DNA from: Chara braunii
Taxonomy: Eukaryota > Streptophyta > Charophyceae > Charales > Characeae
Direction of reading: 5' to 3'
NCBI GenBank assembly: GCA_003427395.1
Contig: BFEA01000569.1
Coordinates: 599,324-621,442, forward strand
Length of the DNA stretch: 22,119 nt
This document shows positions 1 to 8,160 of the stretch, piece after piece. Position 1 is the first letter of the stretch. Every line of letters begins with the position of its first letter. The notes beneath the pieces were generated by a model that was not told where the DNA came from, searched no databases, and worked only from the letters and a program-made list of their open reading frames with translations. The position numbers and the translations under genes are program-made.

Positions 1-260
1 GCCCCCGTACCCCGTCCCCTGCACCCAGGTCTCACCAGTGGTGGGTGTGGCCCCGGGGGGGATCCGGGGTTGGGCACAAAACCCCAATTTTGGGGTTTAA
101 CCCACGGGGGGCGCACCCCCCACTATTTTTTATTATTATTATTATTCTTTTTTTGATTTGTTTTTTTTGGGGGGGGGCGGTGGTCTGGAGCCAGGGTCAG
201 GGGTGCCCACCCCCGGACCCCCGGAGCCCCGCCGGGGCCCCAGGGCCGGGGCTCGACAAC
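1..260. repeat. G/C-run and low-complexity DNA
   Basis: This stretch is built from long C runs and G runs, including seven Gs near 54-60 and nine near 169-177, plus an ATT microsatellite at about 130-147 followed by T tracts. A near-perfect inverted repeat, AAACCCCAATTTTGGGGTTT, lies at 79-98. Open frames on both strands here are only homopolymer translations and I do not call them genes. The runs could form quadruplexes, and they are also the kind of sequence where assemblies go wrong. Confidence 0.7.
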
Positions 261-543
261 CCTGGTTGTTACCCTTGTTACAACTACAATGAACCCAGTC
301 TGGAAGATACCGGTCAGATGTCGAAGTACAAGAAATCTCAAGCTCGAAATAAAGTCGCTAAATAATCGTGAATGTGATCTGTAATACAATGTTCGTTAAC
401 CACTGGACGAAAAGAGGAGAGGGGGAATAGACGGATTAGAGGGTGGAAGAGATATCCATCAATGACCACAGAGATTGCAGCCCAACAATACCCTCTCCTT
501 CTGCCCTCTCTAACGAGCCTGACAGGTCAGATCACATCAAAAA

Positions 544-771
544 GTGCCACGTGGCACAGATCTCCCGTGAAGACTTCAGCAGCGCACAGTATCGACATCA
601 ACAGCAGTAAGTACCTCGTTCTCTCTCTATCATCCACAAACCCCAATCTCCTCCTTCTTGTCGCGTCCAACTCAGCAATGTAGACAGTGTGGCAAATGCC
701 AAATCAACAATGAAGTCAGAGTGGCATGCGCCACATCAGCAATGTCGAAGACAGCGTGGCCTTGCGCCACG
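544..771. repeat. Cluster of four small palindromic hairpins
   Basis: A perfect 14-nt palindrome, GTGCCACGTGGCAC, lies at 544-557. Three imperfect tandem units then begin with CAATG at 676, 708 and 740. Each carries a short hairpin: TGGCA/TGCCA at 690-701, GTGGC/GCCAC at 721-734 and CGTGGC/GCCACG at 755-771. The stem sequence changes between units but pairing is kept. I see no gene here. Short open frames through it on either strand have no recognisable protein character. Confidence 0.6.
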
Positions 772-1313
772 TCAGCAGAGGCTGGAGCTGAAGCAGGAAG
801 GCACCAGCGTGCAAGCAGCAGTCTCGCGTCGTCGTCCACAGTGCCAGCGTCAAACCAGCATCCAGCTAGCGTCAAGACAGTAGAGCAAGACTGAATGTTG
901 ACTCCCTGGTGGCCGAGCCTTATGTAGTGTTTGACGAGGCTGACCGGCCTCAGCTCTCCCACCCACGCTGGCTCAGATTGACTCACAGTTGAGGGCCTGG
1001 ATTGCGTACTGTTGCAGACTTACACTTGGTCTGAATGCTGTCTTGGTACCTGCATACAAACAAGTGTGTGTGTCTGACTGGCGGCCTGGGCTGGGTACAT
1101 GCAAACTTTGACTCTTGGGTTGCTGTGCAGTTGACCGAAGTCAACTATCGGGAGTACATGCCCTAGGTCGATTTGGGGTTTTTCCTCCCCTTGGCCTTTG
1201 CGACCTCGGACCGGGGTCGCGGCCTGCGTGTGGCCTTAGGGCGACTTCAGGGCATATCGAGCGGGGTATTGCATTCCTGTCGGCCCAAATTTCGAGTTCA
1301 TCGCAAAAATACA
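772..1313. other. Non-coding DNA downstream of element A
   Basis: No gene is recognised. A 7-bp perfect hairpin with a CGAA tetraloop lies at 1129-1146 (AGTTGAC/GTCAACT). On the minus strand, downstream of the element A pol stop, a purine run (AAGGGGAGGAAAAA, within about 1177-1192) could be a decayed polypurine tract, but no LTR start with TG follows it directly. The 3' LTR of element A, if it survives, should lie in this region or further left. I could not define its ends. Confidence 0.35.
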
Positions 1314-1500
1314 TTAGCTTTCTCTTAACCCGTGTTCATATGCAGCAACAATATCAGGAGTAGTAGGTAGTAGTTCTTTCTTACTAAACCATCTAGCTTC
1401 AGATGGAGGTTGAGACTTGAGCTTTACCTTGTACTACTTATGCGGTCTTCCTCTGCCACCTGTAGAAAACTAGCCATGTTCCAGAATCTTTTCAACTTCA
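1314..1500 (-). pseudogene. Chromodomain-like C-terminus of element A pol
   Basis: One minus-strand frame reads a chromodomain-like tail starting YEVEKILEHG, with a GRGRPHK stretch, then YKVKLK and EARWFSKKEL, and ending DIVAAYEHG before a TAA at 1314-1316. Chromodomains at the end of Ty3/gypsy integrases bind histone marks and steer integration. Here the order (a YEVEKI-type first strand, a basic strand, and a helix with W and a DIV..YE end) fits, although the usual RWKGY core is replaced by KLKSQ. Two in-frame TAG stops break it, after EHG and after PHK. It follows the integrase GPY/F module in the same polyprotein. The alternative is an unrelated integrase tail extension of similar look. 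Confidence 0.6.
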
Positions 1501-1945
1501 TAGCCTCCGTTCATGGAGGGTGGGAACATAGATGGCCTGTTAGGAAACTCATCTCCTTCTACATATTGGATGCGTACATCAATTCGGTAGGAAGGTGTGG
1601 GGGTACATCAATTCGGTAGGAAGGTCCATCGGCATCCCCAATCACCTTAAGAACTTCTCAGGGTCCATAATAGACAGGGAGCAGTTTCTCAGGCACATTC
1701 TTTTCCAAGGAAAATTCTTTAGACTTCACCCATACAAGATCACCTTCTTGAAACTGCGATGGCCGACGATGCTTGTTGGCCTGTTCAATCATCTGCAGTT
1801 GGGCTTTCTGTATATTTTCCTTAACTTTCTTTATGTCTTCTTCGTATAAAACTGCAAATTCTCGAGTGTCTGGGGGTAACCTCTGAATTTGGTCCCGGGT
1901 TAAAGCATCAATGGGACGTCGAGGTTTCCAAACATTATGTCATGC
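1500..1945 (-). pseudogene. Integrase C-terminal GPY/F module of element A
   Basis: The minus frame contains KPRRPIDALTRDQ, an alpha-helical stretch (EEDIKKVKENIQKAQLQM), the typical QFQEGDLVWV motif, and LLPVYYGP followed by EVLKVIGDADGPSYRIDV. This is the GPY/F module that follows the core domain in Ty3/gypsy integrases and contributes to DNA binding. The conserved position after GP is a TGA stop. A 29-bp tandem duplication at 1574-1625 shifts the frame directly after RIDV. A frameshift near 1935-1945 also separates this segment from the integrase core. Loss of function is certain from these breaks. Confidence 0.85.
1574..1625. repeat. 29-bp-period tandem duplication in integrase
   Basis: The 23-bp string beginning GTACATCAATTCGG occurs at 1574-1596 and again at 1603-1625. 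The 29-bp period is not a multiple of three, so it shifts the pol frame. The reading that makes sense after RIDV is found only beyond the second copy, so the duplication arose after the element inserted. Confidence 0.9.
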
Positions 1946-2440
1946 ATTTGGTGTTCTTCCTGTAATGTACACTATTATTGTATGCACTTGCAATTTTTGG
2001 TAAGTTCTCATCCCAATCTATTTGATCGGGTCGTATATACATGCGCAAAAGTTGTTGGCACATACGATTCATTTGCACAGTTTGGCCATTCGTTTTAGGG
2101 TGTCTACCTGACGACATGGTCAACCTAGTGCCATAGACTTTCATAAACTTTTGCCACTGTAGACCAGTATACCGAACATCCCTGTCAGAGACGATGGCTT
2201 TCATAAATTCATATTCAGAAACTCGTTGCATTTGGAATTTATGGATGACGAGTTTTGTCTTAGCTTCGACAGGCAACGGAATGAACATTGTATACTTTGA
2301 TAATTTATAGACAATGACCATTACTTGACTATTGTCATTTCGACTCTTAGTGAGGCTCATAAAGTCAATCGAGATTGACTCACCTGACTCACTTGGAATA
2401 GGCAGAGGTTTCAGTAGTCCCAATGGATTCTCATGAGAAG
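1935..2440 (-). pseudogene. Integrase catalytic core of element A, catalytic Glu lost
   Basis: The frame at 1935-2477 reads GLLKPLPIPSESGESISIDFM, the start of the RNase H-like integrase core, then VSDRDVRYTGLQWQKFM and GRHPKTNGQTVQMNR. The first two catalytic aspartates are present (codons 2364-2366 and 2184-2186). The third catalytic residue, normally Glu in GQTE, is Val (GTG at 2076-2078). It sits exactly 36 codons from the second Asp, so this is the DD35E position and a single base change explains the loss. The core is joined to the zinc-binding region by a frameshift at about 2425-2440 and to the C-terminal module by another at about 1940. Confidence 0.92.
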
Positions 2441-2667
2441 TGTTTATTCCTCTGGCAAACAAGAGAAGTCCGCACATAGGTTAGCACATTTTTTTTCATC
2501 TCGTTCCATTCAAAGTGTTCTCCCACATCAGCATACGTCTTCTTAAAACCAAAGTGTCCTTCAGTATCATGATATTCCCCAATAATTAGACTTGTAATTT
2601 GTTCTATGTGAGGAATACACAGTCTTTCTTCGGCCTTATCGATAAAGAAGAGTAAACCATCAGTCAT
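2431..2667 (-). pseudogene. Integrase N-terminal zinc-binding domain of element A
   Basis: This frame reads EYHDTEGHFGFKKTYADV followed by YVRTSLVCQRNK. It is the HHCC domain that precedes the integrase core and helps multimerisation and DNA binding. Both histidines are visible (YHD and GHF), and the last cysteine is present in VCQRNK. The first cysteine of the CxxC pair is Ser (RTS in place of the usual R-S/T-C). The segment is in a different frame from the core that follows. It lies directly downstream of the RNase H domain, as expected for Ty3/gypsy pol. Confidence 0.85.
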
Positions 2668-2761
2668 TCAATATTCGGAAAATAGTTCAGGGTTTCTCTG
2701 TAGGGTCTCAATAATAGGACTCCAATCGGGTCATCCGCATAACCTTTACGAATCTGTTCTT

Positions 2762-3290
2762 TTAGTTCATTCCTAATATATCGAGATAGGAGACATTAGT
2801 TCCAAAAAAATCAACATGCGTGGACAAAGCAGCCGCATCCACATTAGACTTTCCTCTTATTGTTTTCAGTTCAAAGTTAAACGTCTCAATGAAAGCGGAC
2901 CATCTCATCAGCTTGTCAAAGAGTCTCGGTTGGGTTTTAATCCTCGTCAGGGTAGAGAGGTCTGAGTAGACAGTAAAGTGTCTCCCTAACAAGTAGTGTT
3001 TTCATGTGTCCAGTGCAACAACCAAAGCATACAATTCCCATTCGTAAGTGGAGTTGGTCACTTTCTTAGATGGAAGTCTTATAGACATAAACTCAATAGG
3101 TTTATATCCCTCACCGTCGTCTTGCTGTAGTACATCCCCATAGGTCTATATCCCTGACCGTCGTCTTGCCGTAGTACAACCCCAATTCCATACTGACTTG
3201 CGTAAGTCGTGACAATGAAAGGGAGAGAAGGATCAACTATCTTTAAGACAAGGTAGTGAATCAGTACATGTTTCAACTTCTCGAATGAAG
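2762..3290 (-). pseudogene. RNase H domain of element A
   Basis: The segment starts with LKIVDPSLPFIVTTYASQYG, continues with TYEWELYAL, then HYLLGRHFTVYSDLSTL, LMRWSAFIETFNFELK and GKSNVDAAALS. This is the Ty3/gypsy RNase H that removes the RNA template. The first catalytic Asp, expected in TTDASQYG, is Tyr. The Glu of YEWELYAL and the Asp of VYSD are kept, and the ADALS box reads AAALS. A 44-bp-period tandem duplication at 3096-3183 and a stop before KHYLLG split the frame. Confidence 0.88.
3096..3183. repeat. 44-bp tandem duplication in RNase H
   Basis: Two near-identical 44-bp copies, each starting ATAGGT(T/C)TATATCCCT, lie at 3096-3139 and 3140-3183. The two copies translate to the same QDDG.GY.P motif, and the pol reading continues correctly only past the copy at 3096-3139. 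The period is not a multiple of three and causes a frameshift. Confidence 0.88.
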
Positions 3291-3299
3291 ACTCACAAT

Positions 3300-4080
3300 C
3301 TTTGTCTCATAATCAAGGTTTTCCTTTCTTCGGTAGTCTTCTCATAAGAGCAACTATCAAAAAGAAGTTCCTTATAAACTTCTTATAATAACTAGCAAGT
3401 CCTAAAAAATATCTGAGTTCAGTAACAGTCTTAGGTTAGGATCAATCTCAAATTGTTGTTATCTTCTTCTCTTCGGGCCTTAGTCCTTCATTTACTATAT
3501 GCCCTAAGTACAAGACCTCAGGCTTAGCAAACTCAAACTTCTTAGGATTCAGTTTGAAGTTGCCTTCGCGCAACTTCTGTAGAACCATTCATAGGTGCTT
3601 CACGTGATCCTCAAGTGTCTTGCTCTACACGAGGATATCATCGAGATAGACAACTAGGAACTGATCCATCCATTGACAAAACATATTATTCATAGACCTT
3701 TGAAAGGTGGCAGAAACGTTACTAAATCTGAAAGGTATAACCACGAACTCGTAGTGACCATACCTGGTTCGGAATACTGCCTTTTGTTAATCCTCAGGAA
3801 CCACCTCGATCTGGTGGTACCTTGACTTAAGATCAATCTTACTAAAGTACCTAAATTTTTGCAACTGGTCCAACAAGTCATCAATGCGTGGAAGTGGCTC
3901 CACATTTTTGGCGGTGGCGACATTCAACCCACAATAATTATACATAATCTTAAGTCCACCTTCCTTTCTGGGCACGAATAATACAAGAGCACCATAAGGA
4001 GTTGAGTTGGGGCGAATCCATCATTTTTCAGTTAGTTCTTGCAACTGTTTTTTTTAATCCCTGAAGCTCCTTAGGAGACA
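3300..4080 (-). pseudogene. Reverse transcriptase of element A
   Basis: From 4080 down, the frame gives LQELTEKWWIRPNSTPYG, then VPRKEGGLKIMYNYCGLN, PLPRIDDLLDQLQKF, YFSKIDLKSRYHQIEVVPED, RTRYGHYEFVVIPFRFSN, ATFQRSMNN, VVYLDDILV, then FKLNPKKFEFAKPEVLYLGH and YFLGLASYYKKFI. These are the fingers, palm and connection motifs of a Ty3/gypsy RT. The motif A Asp (KIDLK) and the YLDD box (3637-3648) are intact. Stops interrupt the frame: TAA at 3787-3789, TAG at 3625-3627 directly after LDDILV, and TGA at 3589-3591. IDYRGLN has become YNYCGLN. More breaks lie between 3300 and 3450. Confidence 0.93.
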
Positions 4081-4239
4081 TAAAATAGATGGGACCCTTG
4101 GGAATCTTACTTCTGGGAATAATCTAGATTGTGTGCTTAATAACATGTTCAGTGATTCCCATCGGATCAGTTTGCAAGTCCTTATACTATCGAGTAACTT
4201 CTCAATAGGAGGGTAGGGTGAGGAACATTATCATACTCG

Positions 4240-4699
4240 TTAAACGAGCACCATCATCACATCCTGATCCAACATCTTCTTTGAGACCATCGATCTGAAG
4301 ATTGGGTAACTTATACAACAAAAAGACAATGTAGAGTGAGAGCCAGACCAGTGATACAATGTACTTGCTTTTAATTTTAACTTTTCATTCTTGATTTTGA
4401 CAATCTTCTCTTTGAATTTGACTTCTGGGTCAGCTTCCTCGTGCCAATCCATACCCAAAATTATATCAAAGGGTAAGTTCTTCCCTATTAGAAAGGATAT
4501 TTCATACAAGATCTTATTTCCTTCCTTTGTCCGAAAATAACACTTCACATGATCAACATATTGAAAGACAGTGATCGTGCTCTTGTCAACCAACATATAG
4601 ACGTGATATTCCTGGATGCAATTTACGAATTGCCTTCTCTAAGATGTAGGACCACGTCGATTCTGGATCTAACAGAACACCTACTCGCGTATGTGAGAC
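4240..4699 (-). pseudogene. Aspartic protease of element A
   Basis: The upstream part reads RVGVLLDPESTWSYILEKA, which aligns with the retropepsin active-site region where D-S/T-G is expected. Here the triplet is D-P-E (4661-4669), so the catalytic Asp is kept but the essential Gly is lost. After a frameshift near 4600 the domain continues with YFRTKEGNKILYEISFLI and NLPFDIILGMDWHEEADP, the flap-to-C-terminal part with the ILGMDW signature. The protease would process Gag-Pol. It lies between the gag remnant and RT, as expected. Confidence 0.85.
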
Positions 4700-5300
4700 C
4701 TAAATATTTGCGATCATCAACTCACCCTTAGACTTCGCTTTCTTAGCCCACAAACTTCTTAAAGCTATGAGTTCATTTCCGAGTTCGTCAAGGGAATCGT
4801 CTAGCGAGACAGAACATAAAACAGTATCAGGGTGTTCTAGACGACGGGTCGAAGAAGAGTCATTCTCTGCCATACGAGTCGAGAGGTTGAAAGGGGTGAA
4901 TAGCGCCTTACCTTCAACTAAGCCCCTCAACTTAGTAGGAGCAGATGCTACTCCTACTGACTGCTCCCTTTTGGGTTGCGAATGAGAGGGCATCATGCTA
5001 TGATGTGCCCTGCAGTGCCATACTTTCAAGGCGCTATTTTCCTTGGTATCGTCGGCCCCCTCCTTCCTGTCGTACTTGACATCTGGGTATTATTTTTCAT
5101 GGCGGTCCTCCTTCTTCAAGAACAAGGGCCGCCCTTACTAATTTCCTATAGCATTTTGCTAGCCGCAACTCCGTGGTCTATTCCCGGTTCAAAGACTCTA
5201 GCGGTCTCGGGCCCCCTCTTGGGTCCTTGGCGCCGGCGATCCCGCCTTAGTCCTTCATCCTTTCTTTCTCTCTTGCCTCCTCATTCCGGATTTCTCTGTT
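4700..5300 (-). pseudogene. Gag C-terminal and gag-protease linker remnant of element A
   Basis: At 4700-5029 the frame carries a polar linker (SHSQPKREQ, then SLDDSLDELGNELIALRSL and AKKAKSKGELMIANI) that ends in TAG and runs in frame into the protease. Further upstream in the same frame are YPDVKYDRKEGADDTKENS and VWHCRAHHSMM. The latter may be a wrecked CCHC zinc knuckle. Between 5100 and 5300, charged stretches (NEEAREKERMKD and RVFEPGIDHGVAA, in different frames) suggest more gag. No capsid motif is clear. The gag assignment rests mainly on position and composition and is only moderately secure above 5030. Confidence 0.5.
4987..5011. repeat. 10-bp hairpin with two-base bulge
   Basis: AGGG+CATCAT at 4987-4996 pairs with ATGATG (5000-5005) and CCCT (5008-5011). 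The loop is GCT and TG is bulged on the right. It lies inside the putative gag zinc-knuckle remnant of element A. Confidence 0.6.
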
Positions 5301-5405
5301 GTGCACATCTTAGTCATATATCACGTCTTAAGGGCCGAGACTTGATTCGGGAACCAAAGGTCCCGACACCGTACTCCCCGGTTATGCGTGCCCTCTACTG
5401 GCTAG

Positions 5406-5574
5406 CTTCGTGTTCGTGTTGTTGCCGAGTGTCACGACCAGCACGTCGCCGGTAATCTCGGTGACTTTAAGACCCTCGACCGCCTCTACAGCCACTACCA
5501 CTGGGAGCACCGTCGTCCCTTCACAAAGGAGTATGTCCGCACCTGCCGGTTCTACCAGGAGGCCAACATTACCT
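5406..5574 (+). pseudogene. Integrase zinc-binding domain of element B
   Basis: After a TAG at 5403-5405 the frame reads LRVRVVAECHDQHVAGNLG, then LDRLYSHYHWEH and EYVRTCRFYQE. This matches the HHCC module (ECHD..VAGH.G and YVR.C..CQ) of Ty3/gypsy integrases. The first His and first Cys are present. The second His is Asn (AGN) and the second Cys is Tyr (CRFY), so the zinc site cannot form normally. It ends at a poly-C tract beyond which the catalytic core is in another frame. Confidence 0.8.
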
Positions 5575-5585
5575 CCCCCCCCCCC
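5575..5585 (+). repeat. C11 homopolymer at an integrase frame break
   Basis: Eleven consecutive Cs sit exactly between the zinc-binding domain and the core of the element B integrase. The two domains are offset by one base across the run, and both read well up to its edges. The run is therefore the site of the frameshift, either in the genome or as a sequencing error. Confidence 0.8.
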
Positions 5586-6006
5586 GGCCCCCTACGGTCT
5601 TCTTCAACCCTTACCCATTCCTACTCAGCGTTGGACTTCTGTCTCTATGGACTTCATGGGTCCTCTTCGTCCCCTTACCCCACGAGGCCACGCCGCCATC
5701 CTCGTCGTTGTTTGTTGGTTGACTAAGCATGCTCACTTCCTCCCTTGCGAGTATGCTAGTTCAACCAAAGACATTGCATCCCTATACTTCAACCGCATTG
5801 CCATTCATCACGGTCTTCCCACTAACATCATCTTTGATTGCGGTCCTCACTTTACTTCTCACGTCTGGCGTGGACTCCATGAGATATATGGCTTCGAGCT
5901 CCGCCTCTCCGATTCCTATCACCCCCAGTCCGATGGACAAACTGAGGTCACCAACAAAACTCTTGGGGGTATCCTCAAAAGGTTTGTTGAGAATTACTCT
6001 GATTGA
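5575..6006 (+). pseudogene. Integrase catalytic core of element B, DD35E intact
   Basis: The frame from the C run to a TGA at 6004-6006 contains YGLLQPLPIPTQRWTSVSMD, then LTKHAHFLPC, HHGLPTNIIFDCGPHFTSHV, and SYHPQSDGQTEVTNKTL with ILKRFVENYSD. The catalytic residues are Asp (5650-5652), Asp (5836-5838) and Glu (5944-5946), with 35 residues between the last two. The usual SDRGPRF box reads FDCGPHF and VVDRLTK reads VVCWLTK, both signs of drift. The reading stops in ENYSD followed by TGA, where the family normally has Trp. It then resumes in another frame in the GPY/F module. Confidence 0.92.
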
Positions 6007-6039
6007 GATCTGCATCTTGCTCATGTAGAGATCGTATTT

Positions 6040-6944
6040 CTCCTGCCACTGGCATGTCCCCCTACTACTATGACTTGGGATATCACCGTCGTGTCCTATC
6101 TGATCTTCTTTGTCCATCTCAGACTCATCCCGACACCAAATGCCCTGCACTCTACAACTGGGTAAAGGAGATGGATGCGCTTCTTAGCAAGGCTCGAGAG
6201 AGCATTGCTAACTCCGCGACCTGTATGGCGACACGCGCCAACCGTTCTCGCATTGACCATCCCTTCAAAGTCAGCGGCGAGTTTCTTGTCGATGCACGTC
6301 ACTTTCAGTTCGAAGTGGACACGCTTCGGAAATTCACATGTCGATATGTCGGATCATGCACCATTCCCGCAACCGCTGGACCCAATCATGACGGTCCGGT
6401 GAGCTTCAAATTGAAACTCCCCGACTCCATGTATCTCGCCAACTTCCATGACGTGTTCCATGTATCTCTTTTGCGCCCCTTTAGACGGACTCCACCTGAG
6501 TTCCACAATCGACCTTACCCTTGCCCTTTTCCCATCATCATTGAGGGTCACGAGGAATTTGTAGTCTTTGATATTGTGTCCCGACGTATGACTGGCGGTG
6601 ATCCTCCCGGCCTCGAGTATCTCGTTCGCTGGAAGGGTTATCCTGACGACGAGTTTACTTGGGAGCCTCTCGAGCTCCTGAAGCATGCACTGATTTTTGT
6701 GAGTGCTTATGATTGTGCTCATTCTTTCCCTCCATCGTTCTCCCCTCCTACTTCTCGTCCTCGCACCGACCCATCCACTTCAGCGGCCACTGACATTCCC
6801 CATCCTACATCGATGGGCCCTCCTGCACCACAGGTACCTACCTCGGGTCCTCTCTCACCCGCAGGTGTGGTCCCGCCTGTTGTTACAGTGAAGTCGTCTC
6901 GCCCCCAGCGTGCCCACCGACTTCCTCCTTGCTATCGTGACTGA
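6040..6944 (+). pseudogene. Integrase C-terminus with chromodomain of element B
   Basis: This open frame (to TGA at 6942-6944) starts in the end of the core (ATGMSPYYYDLGYH), passes LYNWVKEMDALLSKARESIA and HPFKVSGEFLVDARHFQFEV, then a GPY/F-like strand (LRKFTCRYVGSCTI) and the FHVSLLRPFRR motif. A clear chromodomain follows at about 6552-6690: EFVVFDIVSRRM, YLVRWKGYPDDEFTWEPLEL. The FV..I, Y-W and F-T-W aromatic positions are kept, so a methyl-lysine cage is plausible. A Pro/Ser/Thr-rich tail ends the protein. Chromoviruses use this domain to target heterochromatin. The frame is joined to the core only by a frameshift. Confidence 0.9.
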
Positions 6945-8040
6945 CCTTTACCTCTCCTTTATCCCCTACTATTCTTGGACACTTATGCAACAGCTCTCAG
7001 TTCCGGTATCTACATTCGACCTTCGACTTCAGTGCACCTCTCCAGTAGCAGAGTACACGTCGCTGCGTTCCGAACTTCTACTCGACTTCAGTGTTACTTC
7101 TGCTTCAGCCCGGCTACTTCGACCCGACTTCAGCTTAGAGCTTCATCAGTTGGACTACTTTATTTCTTCGTTGACCACGGAGTTCCCCTCATTCCCACCC
7201 ATCCCTCACCTTCGAGTTTACTGTGCAGTCGCATGCTGACCCCTATATTCCCTACTCATGTGCGTGTGTTCGTTTGCTGCCTTTTTGCCTGACCCTATGC
7301 TGCGCGCCCTCCTCTGGACTGTACGTTTTCTTTGCTCGCAGCTTTTGGCCACATGTCTATGCAGGCATACCCCTCTCCTTCCAGGCTACCTTATGTGTGC
7401 TCTTGTATGTGAGTGCCCTTTCCCTTTCAGTTGGCGGTGCCCGTTGATGGTTTCCATTGGGCCCAGTGTCGTGCTGTTACTCTCCCTTTGAGCCTGATGA
7501 TGTTTACCTGGTTGTATGGGTACCCTTTTGGAGTTTACTCTGAGAGTTGTACCCGCCACCCTCCCACCCATCTCTCCCTTTACCATGCGACTTAGTTCCC
7601 TTTCCCTTTATTCAGGTATTGTGCATTGTGTGCAGGGCACGTGAGACTGTGCCACATTATTTTTCCCACGTAGGACATTGGTTTAGTTATTGTTCAGCCC
7701 TTAGGGCCTTGATGTGGGTTATGTTCAACCACATTGGCTTAGGAGACATTCTTCTCTTTCTTGGCCGACACAGGTCAGGCATTTTCGTCTTTTCTTGGTT
7801 GACACTAGTCATACGTTTTTTCGGCTTTTTGGGTCGACTCAGACTAGACATTGTTGCTTAGATTAGGCTTGAGGCTTAGTCTGCATTGCATCTCTTTTCC
7901 TGCACGAAGCTTGCTTCACATTTAGGATTGTTTCTTTGTCGTTCCTTTTGGGTTTCCGCTATTTCAACGAATAGCGTGTTTGATGTATCGCTTGATCCAT
8001 TTCCAGGTCTGAGAATCATGTTGAGGTACCCCTTCAGCCT
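6945..8040. other. Non-coding DNA downstream of element B
   Basis: No gene is recognised. The first 300 bases are pyrimidine-rich, with GACTTCAG recurring three times between about 7025 and 7135. This may be the 3' untranslated region and LTR of element B, but I found no polypurine tract and no TG...CA pair. Several overlapping open frames exist on the plus strand. None resembles a protein family, and their composition (Leu, Phe, Ser, Cys) is that of T/C-rich DNA. Confidence 0.4.
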
Positions 8041-8046
8041 AGCAGT

Positions 8047-8160
8047 GAGGTCGGACCAGTTTCAGGCCATCGGCCTGACCTCGGTCCGGTATCGGGTTGC
8101 CCTGGGCCTGGACCTAGGCCAGTATATCTCTCCGGCCTAGGCCCAGGTCGGGGTTTTTTT
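8047..8160 (+). terminator. Nested GC hairpins followed by T7
   Basis: A perfect TCAGGCC/GGCCTGA hairpin with a three-base loop (8062-8078) sits inside CGGACC (8052-8057) paired with GGTCCG (8083-8088). A second structure pairs CCTAGGCC (8113-8120) with GGCCTAGG (8134-8141), extended by CTGGG (8102-8106) with CCCAG (8142-8146). Eight bases later comes T7 (8154-8160). The shape resembles a terminator or RNA 3'-end structure. In a eukaryote the T tract could stop Pol III. Function is inference, and the structure is seen directly. Confidence 0.35.

Larger units (their letters stand above)
1314..5300 (-). mobile_element. Element A: decayed Ty3/gypsy retrotransposon
   Basis: Read on the minus strand from about 5300 down to 1314, the order is a gag-like charged region, a CCHC-like remnant, aspartic protease, reverse transcriptase, RNase H, integrase zinc finger, integrase core, GPY/F module and a chromodomain-like tail ending in TAA at 1314-1316. 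That protease-RT-RH-INT order is diagnostic of Ty3/gypsy. Stops and frameshifts occur in almost every domain, so the element is dead. LTRs and primer site were not found. It abuts element B, which runs in the opposite direction, at roughly 5300-5340. Its protease and RT differ clearly from those of element C, so the two are different lineages. The gag boundary is the least certain part. Confidence 0.9.
5340..6944 (+). mobile_element. Element B: chromovirus integrase fragment
   Basis: This plus-strand fragment of a Ty3/gypsy chromovirus holds, in order, a short RNase H-integrase linker, integrase HHCC domain, catalytic core, GPY/F-like module, chromodomain and a Pro/Ser-rich tail. It faces element A head-on. 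RT, RNase H, protease and gag were not recognised upstream, so the 5' part is missing or beyond recognition and the left edge is only approximate. It is less decayed than element A: all three catalytic acids and the chromodomain are readable. The frame is broken by a TAG at 5403-5405, a C11 run at 5575-5585, a TGA at 6004-6006 and a shift at about 6030-6050. Confidence 0.9.

Noticed and set aside
45-389. Open frames on both strands at the left edge
   Set aside because: They translate homopolymers and microsatellite sequence, with runs of Ile, Pro, Asn and Lys.
6945-7860. Overlapping plus-strand frames downstream of element B as a third retroelement gene
   Set aside because: No motif of an envelope or other known protein; composition follows T/C-rich DNA.
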